A stretch of DNA of 64,000 bases from Cylindrospermum sp. NIES-4074 (GTDB lineage Bacteria; Cyanobacteriota; Cyanobacteriia; Cyanobacteriales; Nostocaceae): positions 2,297,346 to 2,361,345 of the forward strand of contig AP018269.1 in assembly GCA_003994795.1 (NCBI GenBank). The letters are read 5' to 3'. Positions 29,501-37,553 of this stretch are shown piece after piece (positions within the stretch are counted from its first letter, which is position 1; each line of letters opens with the position of its first letter). Both the position numbers and the translations under genes were made by a program. Below the pieces are notes generated by a model. It saw only the letters and a program-made list of their open reading frames with translations. It searched no databases and was not told the DNA's origin.

Positions 29501-32500
29501 ACAAGGCGCTGAATGTGCGGTTGAATAGCACTAACTATGTTTCTGAGAAAACAAAACAGGCTTTTGAAAAAGCTTTGCAAAATGGTCATCAAGTGCAAGT
29601 GGCAACAGCGACACAAAACTATTCCCTAAAATCTCCAGTTAATGGTAATGGTCATCAAGTGAAGGTGGAAACAGCGACACCAAATCATTCCCTAAAATCT
29701 CCAGTTAATGGTAATGGTCATCAAGTGAAGGTGGCAACAGCTACACCAAGCCATTCCCTAAAATCTCCAGTTAATGGTAATGGTCATCAAGTGAAAGTGG
29801 CAACAGCGACATTAAATCATTCCCTAAAATCTCCAGTTAATGGTAATGGTCATCAAGTGAAAGTGGAAACAGCGACATTAAATCATTCCCTAAAATCTCC
29901 AGTTAATGGTAATGGTCATCAAGTGAAAGTGGAAACAGCGACATTAAATCATTCCCTAAAATCTCCAGTTAATGGTAATGGTCATCAAGTGAAAGTGGAA
30001 ACAGCGACACCAAATCATCTCCTAAAATCTCCAGATCAGGAAAAAACTTGGGCTTTAACAGCAGCCGTTAACGGTAATGGCAAACCTTTAAATAATGGAA
30101 AATTAGAGAAAGTGGAAAATCTGCCTCATAGTTACCAGCAACTTATAGACAATTTAGAACATACTTTAACAGAATTTAGTCGCCAGCAAAAGGATGTTCT
30201 GCACGTTCATCAAATATCCTTGCAGCATCAGACAGAATATATCAAAACTTTTTCTCAACTGATGCAGCAGCAGCATTCATTAATGGCAAATAGTCAACTC
30301 ACCAGCGAACAGGTGCAAATTCAGCAACTGGCAATTTCCAGTTCTGAACGTGGCATCATGAAGTTTCACGAGCATCAAGGTGACAACCTCCGCATTCATG
30401 AACAATATCTCAATTATCAACACGAGTTCAGCAATAATTTCTGCCAATTAATTCAGCAGCAGTATCACTATTTACTCCCTAGTGATGTAGACAAACAAGA
30501 TGTTTTGCCGATTATTAACTATCAAGAAAATCTTTCGGAACTGTCATTAATTACGCAATATGAAAGTCTTTTAACTGCCTCTCAAGTTGATAAAAGTTCT
30601 CTACCACAAAGTAATGGTAGTCAGCATTTGCAAGAATTTACCACTCCAAAGTTTATTAATGACTTTGAATCGGTGAAAACTAATGGTAATGGTAAAAAAC
30701 ATCTGCAAACTTTGGTTTTACCCAAAGAAGAGCCGACTGCAACTATTACAGTAACGCCCACAAAGCCAATAGTTATTGACCAGGCTACTTTAAGTAAAAC
30801 CCTGTTAACTGTTGTTAGTGATAAGACAGGCTACCCTGCGGAAATATTAGAACTGTCGATGGATATTGAGGCTGATTTGGGGATTGATTCAATTAAACGG
30901 GTAGAAATTTTAGGAGGGTTGTTAGAAACTTATCCTGATTTACCTAAACCAAATCCAGAAGAATTAGGTCAACTGCGTACTCTTGGGCAAATTGTTGAGT
31001 ATATTCAAACTCTAGCTTCAGAAAATTTATCTGTATTGCTTAATCCAACTGTTGAAGTTTCAGCAGTCAATACACAAGCTCTTGCAGTTGATACAGAAGT
31101 TCTTGCAGTTGATACAGAAGCTCTTGCAGTCGATACAGAAGCTCTTGCAGTCAATACACAAGCTCTTGCAGTTAATACACAAGCTCTTGTAGTTGATACA
31201 GAAGTTTTTACAGTCGATGCACAAGCTCTGGCAGTTAATACACAACAATACTCAGCACTCAAACTTAGTGAAACTCTGCTTAATGTTGTTAGTGATAAAA
31301 CCGGCTATCCTGCGGAGATGTTGGAACTGTCGATGGATATTGAGGCAGATTTAGGGATTGATTCGATTAAACGGGTAGAAATTTTGGGAGGGTTGTTAGA
31401 AGCTTACCCTGATTTACCCAAACCAGATCCAGAAGAATTAGGACAACTGCGTACTCTTGGGCAGATTGTCGAGTATATGCTACAGCAAGCTGATGTGGGT
31501 GAAAAAAAAACTCTTTTAGTAGAGAGTCACAATCAGGAACTTGAAAGCAACCATAATATTGTTCGTAGTCCTGTAAGACTCAAAGTGCTTCCAGAACCGG
31601 ATAGATTAGATTTCAGTTTACCTGAAGAGCATATTGCTTTAGTGACTGATGATGGTTCCCCAATTACTGGGAAATTAGCCGCAGCTTTAAACGCACGGGG
31701 TTGGAAGACAGTTGTTTTAAGTTTTCCTCCCACCGTGATTGGTAAACAGTCATCTTTAGATGCAGGAATCAATCGGGTAGTGTTAGCAGATTTGAGCGAA
31801 GCGCATTTACAGCAACAGTTAGAAGAGATTGGGAAAAATTATGGAGCGATCGCCACTTTCATCCATTTAAACCCCCAAACTCAAGATGCTGCAAGTCATG
31901 GTGTCCATTTTCTAGAAACAGAAAAAGCGATTTTACGCCATGTCTTTTTAATCGCTAAATATCTGAAAGCACCGCTAAATCAAGCCGCTACCCAAGAAAG
32001 ACGCAGTTGCTTTTTAACTGTTGCTCATTTAGATGGTAAGTTTGGACTAGGGCACACAAACAACTTTGGTGCGATCGCAGCGGGATTGTTTGGACTCACC
32101 AAAAGTTTAAATCAGGAATGGGAATCTGTATTTTGTCGCGCGCTTGATTTAAGCCCCGATTTAGATCCGCAAACAGCCGTACAATCTATTCTCGCTGAAC
32201 TTGATGATCCTAATTTGTTGGTTACAGAAGTCGGATATAGCGCAGATGGGAGAGTTACCCTAGTAGCAGGGGAGCCGGAAAGTTGCGAGGATAATTACCC
32301 CAATATGCAATCCCAAGTGTTTCTTGTGAGTGGGGGTGCAAGAGGGATTACGGCTGAATGCGTCATCAAGTTAGCACAGCGTTATCAATGTAAATTCATC
32401 TTGCTGGGGCGTTCTAGTACAGAACCCGAACCTGTATGGGCTGAGGGTTACGAGAATGAAGCCCAATTAAAACAGCGGATTATGGCGGATTTTCTGGCTA

Positions 32501-33999
32501 AAGGTGATAAGCCGACACCCGTAATGGTACAGAAAAAGTTTCAAGCTATCTCCTCCCAACGGGAAATTCAAAATACCCTGCGGGCGATCGCACAAGCAGG
32601 TGGAGAAGCAGAATATGTAAGTGTAGATATCACCGACAGCATTTTGCTAGCTGAGAAACTTGCTGCTGTTGTTGAGCGCTGGGGAGCAGTTACAGGAATC
32701 ATTCACGGTGCGGGGAATCTTGCTGATAAACGGATTGAGAAAAAAACAATTCAGGATTTTGAGACAGTTTATGCAGCCAAAGTCAAAGGTTTAGAAAATT
32801 TACTGCGTTGTATATCACCTAGCCAACTGCAATATTTAGTGCTATTTTCTTCTGTGGTTGGGTTTTATGGCAATGTGGGACAGACTGATTATGCGATCGC
32901 CAACGAGATTCTCAACAAATCAGCCCATCTTATCAAACTCAATTATCCCCAGTGTCATGTAATAGCGATTAATTGGGGCCCTTGGGACAGTGGTATGGTA
33001 TCACCAGAATTAAAGAAAGCCTTTGCAGAGCGCCACATTGAGACGATTCCCGTTGCAGTAGGAGCGCGGTTGTTAGTTGAGGAAATGGCGATCGCTAATC
33101 AAGAAGTTAATCAAGTAGTAATTGGTAGCCCCCTATCATACACACCGCAGCTATTAAATAGTGACTTCAAAACCTATCGTATCCAGCGGCAATTAACATT
33201 AGCAGCCAATCCATTTTTGCATGATCATGTAATTGCTGGTAATCCAGTTCTCCCAGCGACTTGCGCTTTATCATGGATGATTAATGCTTGTGAACAACTC
33301 TATCCAGGTTATCGAGCATTTGCCTACCTTAACTATAAAGTTTTGAAAGGAATTGTCTTTGATGAAAATCAGGCAAGTGAATATAATTTAGATGTGCAAA
33401 AACTTGCTAAAATCGCAGATAACGAGATAGAATGTGATGTCAAAATCTGGACTCAAAAACCGGGAGAAAAAATTCGTTATCATTTTAGTGCCCAAGTGCA
33501 GCTAAAGCGAGAAAGTAATAGCGTCCCTACCTACGATTCACTAAACCTGCATCAAGATGAAAATTTCCTCACCACCAATACATCTCTTTATCAGAATGGG
33601 GCAGGAAGTTTATTTCACGGAACTACTTTTCAAGGCGTCAAATCTATTTTAAATGCCAGTTTTGATAAACTAACAATAGAATGCTTTTTGCCAGAGCCAG
33701 AACAACAAGGACAATTCCCAGTACAAACATTCAATGCTTATATTGCAGATGTTCAGGTGCATTCACTGTGGATTTGGACACAGCTTTTTCATCAACAAGT
33801 TTGTTTACCTTCAGAAATCAAACTTTTTGAAAATTTCGTAACCGTCCCATTTGACCAAACATTCTACGTTTCTTGTGAAGTCAAATCAAAAACCGAAACT
33901 TCTGTAGTTGCTGATATCATTACCCATGATCAACAAGGAAGAATATATAACCGGATGAATGACGCCAAGGGAACTATTTTGCCCAAACAATCTTATTAA
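26587..33999 (+). CDS. PfaA/HglE-like iterative megasynthase (KS-AT-ACP-ACP-KR-DH)
   Basis: The 2470-residue protein has a KS near residues 50-510 (Cys252 in DAACASS, then EAHGTGT and GHTKAAAG). An AT follows near 635-935 (Ser723 in GHSFGE). Two ACPs have Ser1435 and Ser1593, each in DLGIDSIKR. A KR lies near 1900-2180 (SGGARGIT, SSVVGFYGNVGQTDY). The C-terminal hot-dog dehydratase domain carries HVIAGNPVLP, the HxxxGxxxxP motif with catalytic His. This is the PfaA layout of polyunsaturated fatty acid synthases, shared with HglE of heterocyst glycolipid synthesis. Linkers contain coding tandem repeats (29581-30042 and 31067-31249). A Gln/His-rich helical region of about 330 residues separates AT and ACP1. 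It should extend and partly reduce an acyl chain on its tandem ACPs. The product is unknown. Confidence 0.92.
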   Translation: MAASMIEATLAQLHDEISNCEQVLLKLIKAKKDMSETAKLTSKINTQLRQTNIAIIGMASIFPQSKNLQEYWEKIIGKVDCITDVPASRWSIEHYYDSHPKTPDKTYCKRGGFIPEIDFNPLEFGLPPNILEVTDISQLLGLVVAKATMEDAGYSESRQFNRDRIGVILGVAIARQLAVPLSTRLQSPVWEKALKSSGLSDEDTQKIIEKIKSAYVQWEENAFPGMLANVIAGRIANRLDFGGTNCVVDAACASSLGALRMAISELVEHRADMMLTGGVDTDNSIFAYMCFSKTPAVSRSENVKPFDAESDGMMLGEGVGMLLLKRLEDAQRDNDKIYAVIKGIGTSSDGRYKSIYAPRPEGQVLALRRAYEDAGFAPASVGLIEAHGTGTMVGDPTEFASIKEVFGENNPRKQYIALGTVKSQIGHTKAAAGAASLIKAALALHHKVLPPTINVTKPHPKLNIETSPFYLNTETRPWIRPHDQPRRAGVSSFGFGGTNYHVVLEEYETEHNHAYRLHNSPQSVLLFAATPEQLLSRCEEIQGQLQSETGERQYTELIAAGHTLKIPVNNARLGFVADSPTQASELLQISIDFLKHKLQAESWEHPQGIYYRQTGIETSGKVVALFSGQGSQYLEMGRELVINFPCLRQTYAHIDSLLSKDGLQPVSEVVFPPPVFDVDQKTAQREVLQLTEYAQPAIGAFSAGLYKILQQAGLKPDFVAGHSFGEITALWAAGVLSEEDYFFLVKARGQAMAAPANSQFDRGAMLAVTGDVSQLVEAIKNFPEIAIANRNSPRQVVLAGEKAEIAKVQELLKDKGFSAVLLKVSAAFHTPLVNHAQKPFAQAIDKVTFHEPQIPVYTNVTGGRYPNGRLGIQKILKEHLVNQVLFQQEIENIYAAGGDCFIEFGPRNVLTNLVKDILKEQPHIAIALNANYAKNSDRTLREAVVQLRVAGLPLQNLDPYQIERQIPEVTKNKALNVRLNSTNYVSEKTKQAFEKALQNGHQVQVATATQNYSLKSPVNGNGHQVKVETATPNHSLKSPVNGNGHQVKVATATPSHSLKSPVNGNGHQVKVATATLNHSLKSPVNGNGHQVKVETATLNHSLKSPVNGNGHQVKVETATLNHSLKSPVNGNGHQVKVETATPNHLLKSPDQEKTWALTAAVNGNGKPLNNGKLEKVENLPHSYQQLIDNLEHTLTEFSRQQKDVLHVHQISLQHQTEYIKTFSQLMQQQHSLMANSQLTSEQVQIQQLAISSSERGIMKFHEHQGDNLRIHEQYLNYQHEFSNNFCQLIQQQYHYLLPSDVDKQDVLPIINYQENLSELSLITQYESLLTASQVDKSSLPQSNGSQHLQEFTTPKFINDFESVKTNGNGKKHLQTLVLPKEEPTATITVTPTKPIVIDQATLSKTLLTVVSDKTGYPAEILELSMDIEADLGIDSIKRVEILGGLLETYPDLPKPNPEELGQLRTLGQIVEYIQTLASENLSVLLNPTVEVSAVNTQALAVDTEVLAVDTEALAVDTEALAVNTQALAVNTQALVVDTEVFTVDAQALAVNTQQYSALKLSETLLNVVSDKTGYPAEMLELSMDIEADLGIDSIKRVEILGGLLEAYPDLPKPDPEELGQLRTLGQIVEYMLQQADVGEKKTLLVESHNQELESNHNIVRSPVRLKVLPEPDRLDFSLPEEHIALVTDDGSPITGKLAAALNARGWKTVVLSFPPTVIGKQSSLDAGINRVVLADLSEAHLQQQLEEIGKNYGAIATFIHLNPQTQDAASHGVHFLETEKAILRHVFLIAKYLKAPLNQAATQERRSCFLTVAHLDGKFGLGHTNNFGAIAAGLFGLTKSLNQEWESVFCRALDLSPDLDPQTAVQSILAELDDPNLLVTEVGYSADGRVTLVAGEPESCEDNYPNMQSQVFLVSGGARGITAECVIKLAQRYQCKFILLGRSSTEPEPVWAEGYENEAQLKQRIMADFLAKGDKPTPVMVQKKFQAISSQREIQNTLRAIAQAGGEAEYVSVDITDSILLAEKLAAVVERWGAVTGIIHGAGNLADKRIEKKTIQDFETVYAAKVKGLENLLRCISPSQLQYLVLFSSVVGFYGNVGQTDYAIANEILNKSAHLIKLNYPQCHVIAINWGPWDSGMVSPELKKAFAERHIETIPVAVGARLLVEEMAIANQEVNQVVIGSPLSYTPQLLNSDFKTYRIQRQLTLAANPFLHDHVIAGNPVLPATCALSWMINACEQLYPGYRAFAYLNYKVLKGIVFDENQASEYNLDVQKLAKIADNEIECDVKIWTQKPGEKIRYHFSAQVQLKRESNSVPTYDSLNLHQDENFLTTNTSLYQNGAGSLFHGTTFQGVKSILNASFDKLTIECFLPEPEQQGQFPVQTFNAYIADVQVHSLWIWTQLFHQQVCLPSEIKLFENFVTVPFDQTFYVSCEVKSKTETSVVADIITHDQQGRIYNRMNDAKGTILPKQSY
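29581..30042 (+). repeat. Coding minisatellite, seven 66-bp units in the AT-ACP linker
   Basis: Seven in-frame units of 22 residues (consensus NGHQVKVETATLNHSLKSPV then NG) follow the AT domain. The middle units are nearly identical at DNA level, while the first and last are diverged. This points to recent slippage or unequal exchange in a flexible linker. Confidence 0.95.
31067..31249 (+). repeat. Coding 21-bp tandem repeat between the two ACP domains
   Basis: About nine 7-residue units of the type VDTEALA or VNTQALA join ACP1 to ACP2. The repeat is in frame and Val/Ala/Thr-rich, and probably makes an extended spacer. Confidence 0.92.
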
Positions 34000-34037
34000 A
34001 CTAGGACTAAAGCTGTGTGTCAGGCTCAATGTAAGAT

Positions 34038-34105
34038 TGTAGGGTGCGTCAGACTCAATAATTCGGTAACAATCAACAGATTTTCGGCATCTGACGCACC
34101 CTACA
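34038..34105. repeat. Perfect 16-bp inverted repeat after the PfaA-like gene
   Basis: TGTAGGGTGCGTCAGA at 34038-34053 pairs exactly with its complement at 34090-34105 across a 36-base loop. No T-run follows, so it is more likely a Nostoc palindromic repeat than a terminator. Its place inside a likely operon suggests at most partial attenuation or RNA processing. Confidence 0.8.
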
Positions 34106-34123
34106 AAGCCTGTGTTCATCTGT

Positions 34124-34235
34124 GGTTCAGTTAAGCATTTTTTTCTCTGTGTCCTCTGCGCCTGGAGCGGTATGCCGACCGCACCTACGCGAACGTTTAA
34201 AAAGTTTACTTTGAGAGTTTGAGGCTTAACTGAAC
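34124..34235. repeat. Inverted repeat GGTTCAGTTAAGC
   Basis: The 13-bp arms at 34124-34136 and 34223-34235 are perfect complements, 86 bp apart. The right end continues as CTGAACCGTATT, a string also found near 8449. It is probably a small dispersed element. Confidence 0.7.
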
Positions 34236-34344
34236 CGTATTATCACCAGTCCCACAGAATCCATTCTGATTCCTGTATTTTTTGCTGCCTGTTAGACACA
34301 AATCGCCACAGCACAACATATACATTACTTTTAGGAGAGAGTTG

Positions 34345-37329
34345 ATGGCAGAAATCACAAAAAATCAAATTCCTAAAATGGCAATTGTGGGTATGGATTG
34401 CTTTGTGGGTGGATGTCAGACATTAGATACTTTTGAACGTAGCATTTATGAGGGAACTCAGCATTTTATTCCCTTACCTACCCACCGTCAGCAAGACATA
34501 ACGAACCAAAATATATTTCCTAATAAAACATCACCATTAGGAGCATATATTCAAGATTTTGAAATTAATGGGTTACAATCTAAAATACCACCAGAAGAAC
34601 TAAATAACTTTACCAAACAAGAACTGTTGATGCTCAAGGTAGCTGATAATGCTTTGAAGGATGCGGGACTTGTTCAACAGACAAAAATAGCAGTTATATT
34701 TGTGACTGCAACAGAGCTTTTGGATAGTCAAAAGCCAACTTATATCCCCAATAAATTAGCTAGTTATATTTCCCTAATATGGGATGTTGCTAGTCCAGCA
34801 TTCGCATTAACTGCCGAACAAAATTCTGTTTTTCAAGCTTTGAATTTGGCACAAAAACTACTAGCTAAAAAACAAGTAGATGCTGTTGTAGTTGGTGCAG
34901 TCGATGTATCTAGACAGAGAAATGAGCTACCAACAGTCAACACAGGTATATATACCTTAAGTTACGACAAAAATGTTAATGGCCCGATAGTAGGTGAAGG
35001 TGCAGGGGCTATCGTGTTGAAACTCCACGACACAGCAAAACAAAATAGCGATCGCATCTATGCAGTCATTGACGCTGTTGGGTTGGTGGAAAAATCACCA
35101 CTTCAGCCGCAAGCAGTCACACAAGCCTGTCAGGAGGCTTTTAATTTAGCAGATATCAAACCTACAGATATCGGTTATTTAGAAGCTTTTGCTAGTGGTG
35201 TCCAGCAGCAAGATGAGGCTGAGATTTTGGGCTTAATTCAGGCTTATCAGACTGCTGAGGCAAATTTAAGTTGTGCGATCGGCAGTGTCAAAGCCAACAT
35301 AGGACACACGTATGCCGCATCGGGAATAATTAGCTTAGTGAAAACAGCGCTCTGTTTGCATTACCGCTACATTCCCGCAGTTCCCCAGTGGAATAGCCCG
35401 AAAATGCCCGAAAACTGGCAATCAAGCCCTTTTTATGTGGTACTGCAATCAAAACCCTGGTTTTTAGAACCAGGAGCCAGCAAAAGAATAGCAGCGATTA
35501 ACAGCATCGATATAGATGGCAGTTATGCACACTTAATTTTATCAGAGGAACCAAGCCAAAAAGAACGCAGCAGCAAGTATTTGGAGCAAATGCCTTTATA
35601 TTTATTGGCGATCGCAGCTGATGATCAATCTAGCTTATTAGAGCAGCTTCCCATTCTCCAAAAAAATATCACCGATTGTACTTCTCTATCAACCGTCGCC
35701 AGCCAAAATTTTACAGTTTTTCAAAAGCATCAACAAGCATCATACACCTTAGTGATTCTCGGACGTAATCAAGATGAATTAATCCGAGAAATTCAGCGAG
35801 CAATTCAGGGTATTACCACAGCTTTTAATACAGGAGAACCTTGGCAAACTCCTATAGGCAGCTACTTTACTCCAAAGCCATTGGGAGCCAGCAGCAAAAT
35901 TAGTTTTGTTTATCCTGGTTCCTTCAGTTCTTATCTGGGAATATCCCGGAATATCTTCCGTTTATTTCCCCAAATTTACGATGACTCAGTAATCAGCAAC
36001 CTTTACACGCGTATATCTAATGTTGATAAATTAATCTATCCCAGAAGCTTAAACAAATTAACAAAAAGGCAACTAGAATCCCTCGAACAGAAATTAATAG
36101 ATCATCCCGTCACAATGTTCGAGTCTGAAGTAGCCTTTGCCGGACTCATGACAGCAATTCTCAAAAATTATTTCCAAATCCAGCCTCATTGTGCATTTGG
36201 ATATAGTATGGGAGAAACTAGCATGATGCTTGCTCAAGGTGTTTGGACTAGCATTAATCAAAATAACGATGCTTTAAACTCATCTCCTCTCTTTACCACA
36301 CGACTATCAGGCCCCAAAAATGCAGTACGCGAATATTGGGGATTACCCTTAGTGGAGAATAATCAAAGTGAAGAGTTTTGGAGTAACTATGTTCTCATGT
36401 GTCCAGAATCCCAAGTTAGGAAAGTTATCAAACACGAAAACCGCGTCTATTTAGCTCTAGTCAATACCCCAAAAGAAATAATTATATCGGGGGAAACACA
36501 AGCTTGTAAGAGAGTGATTCAAACTCTCAATTGTGATGCTTTCCCTGCCCCCATCAACCATGTCATACATTGCGAGCCGATGCGTTCTGAGTATGACAAT
36601 TTCGCTAAATTAAACACCTTACCTATCCACAATATTCCAGAAACTGTTTTTTATTCCGCAGCAGAATACGAACCCATTACACTCGAAAGTCATACCCTTG
36701 GTAACACAATCGCTAAAAACCTCTGTCAAGAACTTAATTTCCCTCAACTAATTAACCGCGTTTATAACGATGGCTGCAAAATATTTATTGAAGTAGGTGT
36801 TGGTAGTAATTGTTCAAGATGGATTGGTGAAACCTTAAAGCAAAAAGAACACGCCACAGTATCTGTTAATAGAAGAGGTGTAGACGAGCATACCTCTATT
36901 GTTAGAGCATTAGCAAAACTCCTCAGTCATCGGGTAAATATGAACTTATCACCCCTATATTCTCTTTGGCTAAATAATTCAATTTCTAACAAGTCTACGA
37001 TGCAAACAAACACTTTAGATAATAATCAAAATCCAGCTTCATCTATGAGCGATAAAAACCAGCCAATCGTTCCAAATACAAACTTTAATTTTCCGGCAAA
37101 TGGTGTTAATCAACAGCAATATCCACCAGCAAAGTCTACTAACAAGTTATTAGTTAACGAAACCAATCTACCCAATTTACGTAACCCTCACTATCAAAAG
37201 CTAAGTGATAACAATGCTCTGATGAGTAAATCTCATGCTGTTTTATTAAAAGCGCGGCAGGAATCACTACAGCAAATAAGTGTAATCATTCAGCAGCAAC
37301 TCGCTCTTTTTCAAAAATTGCTTACCTAA
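34345..37329 (+). CDS. PfaB-like protein (inactive KS plus acyltransferase)
   Basis: I start this protein at the ATG at 34345, which follows a good AGGAG site by 7 bases, giving 994 residues. The N-terminal half is a ketosynthase-like domain in which the usual active-site Cys is Gln159 (FALTAEQNSVFQAL), so it cannot condense. The second half is an acyltransferase with Ser621 in FGYSMGETSMM, the GYSMGE form typical of PfaB. Family-typical segments such as YFTPKPLG, RLFPQIYDD and HRVNMNLSPLY are visible. A long Asn/Gln-rich tail follows from about residue 890. PfaB works in trans in polyunsaturated fatty acid synthases and influences the final product. It lies downstream of the PfaA-like gene, separated by a repeat-bearing gap of about 345 bp. 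Confidence 0.88.
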   Translation: MAEITKNQIPKMAIVGMDCFVGGCQTLDTFERSIYEGTQHFIPLPTHRQQDITNQNIFPNKTSPLGAYIQDFEINGLQSKIPPEELNNFTKQELLMLKVADNALKDAGLVQQTKIAVIFVTATELLDSQKPTYIPNKLASYISLIWDVASPAFALTAEQNSVFQALNLAQKLLAKKQVDAVVVGAVDVSRQRNELPTVNTGIYTLSYDKNVNGPIVGEGAGAIVLKLHDTAKQNSDRIYAVIDAVGLVEKSPLQPQAVTQACQEAFNLADIKPTDIGYLEAFASGVQQQDEAEILGLIQAYQTAEANLSCAIGSVKANIGHTYAASGIISLVKTALCLHYRYIPAVPQWNSPKMPENWQSSPFYVVLQSKPWFLEPGASKRIAAINSIDIDGSYAHLILSEEPSQKERSSKYLEQMPLYLLAIAADDQSSLLEQLPILQKNITDCTSLSTVASQNFTVFQKHQQASYTLVILGRNQDELIREIQRAIQGITTAFNTGEPWQTPIGSYFTPKPLGASSKISFVYPGSFSSYLGISRNIFRLFPQIYDDSVISNLYTRISNVDKLIYPRSLNKLTKRQLESLEQKLIDHPVTMFESEVAFAGLMTAILKNYFQIQPHCAFGYSMGETSMMLAQGVWTSINQNNDALNSSPLFTTRLSGPKNAVREYWGLPLVENNQSEEFWSNYVLMCPESQVRKVIKHENRVYLALVNTPKEIIISGETQACKRVIQTLNCDAFPAPINHVIHCEPMRSEYDNFAKLNTLPIHNIPETVFYSAAEYEPITLESHTLGNTIAKNLCQELNFPQLINRVYNDGCKIFIEVGVGSNCSRWIGETLKQKEHATVSVNRRGVDEHTSIVRALAKLLSHRVNMNLSPLYSLWLNNSISNKSTMQTNTLDNNQNPASSMSDKNQPIVPNTNFNFPANGVNQQQYPPAKSTNKLLVNETNLPNLRNPHYQKLSDNNALMSKSHAVLLKARQESLQQISVIIQQQLALFQKLLT

Positions 37330-37553
37330 AACAATAAATCAGAATAAATATTTCTAATAATCAGAAATATTTATAGCGGTTTCTAGTCTGCTGAGGTACG
37401 GATTTATCTGTGTAGCCTTCGGCAAGCCTCTCTGCGTCTACATCTGTGTTTATCTGTGGTTAAAAACTCCTTCTTGTACCTCACTGGGTCGAGAAACGCT
37501 ATATCAAACTCAACTTCACATCAAACATCTCATTTAACTAAAGGCTTAATCAA
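37330..37553. repeat. Short gap with TGAGGTAC inverted repeat
   Basis: The gap between the PfaB-like and PfaD-like genes contains TGAGGTAC near 37393 and GTACCTCA near 37477, with repeated TTTATCTGTG strings between them. It is non-coding and looks like another small dispersed element. Confidence 0.45.

Noticed and set aside
29581-30042. Regular repeats that could suggest a CRISPR array
   Set aside because: Units are contiguous, in frame with the megasynthase and have no variable spacers.
31005-31262. Minus-strand cysteine-rich repeat frames
   Set aside because: They are antisense readings of the 21-bp inter-ACP repeat.
26587-33999. Assigning the megasynthase as hglE itself
   Set aside because: The layout matches HglE and PfaA equally, and the neighbours differ from the known heterocyst glycolipid island, so no gene symbol was given.
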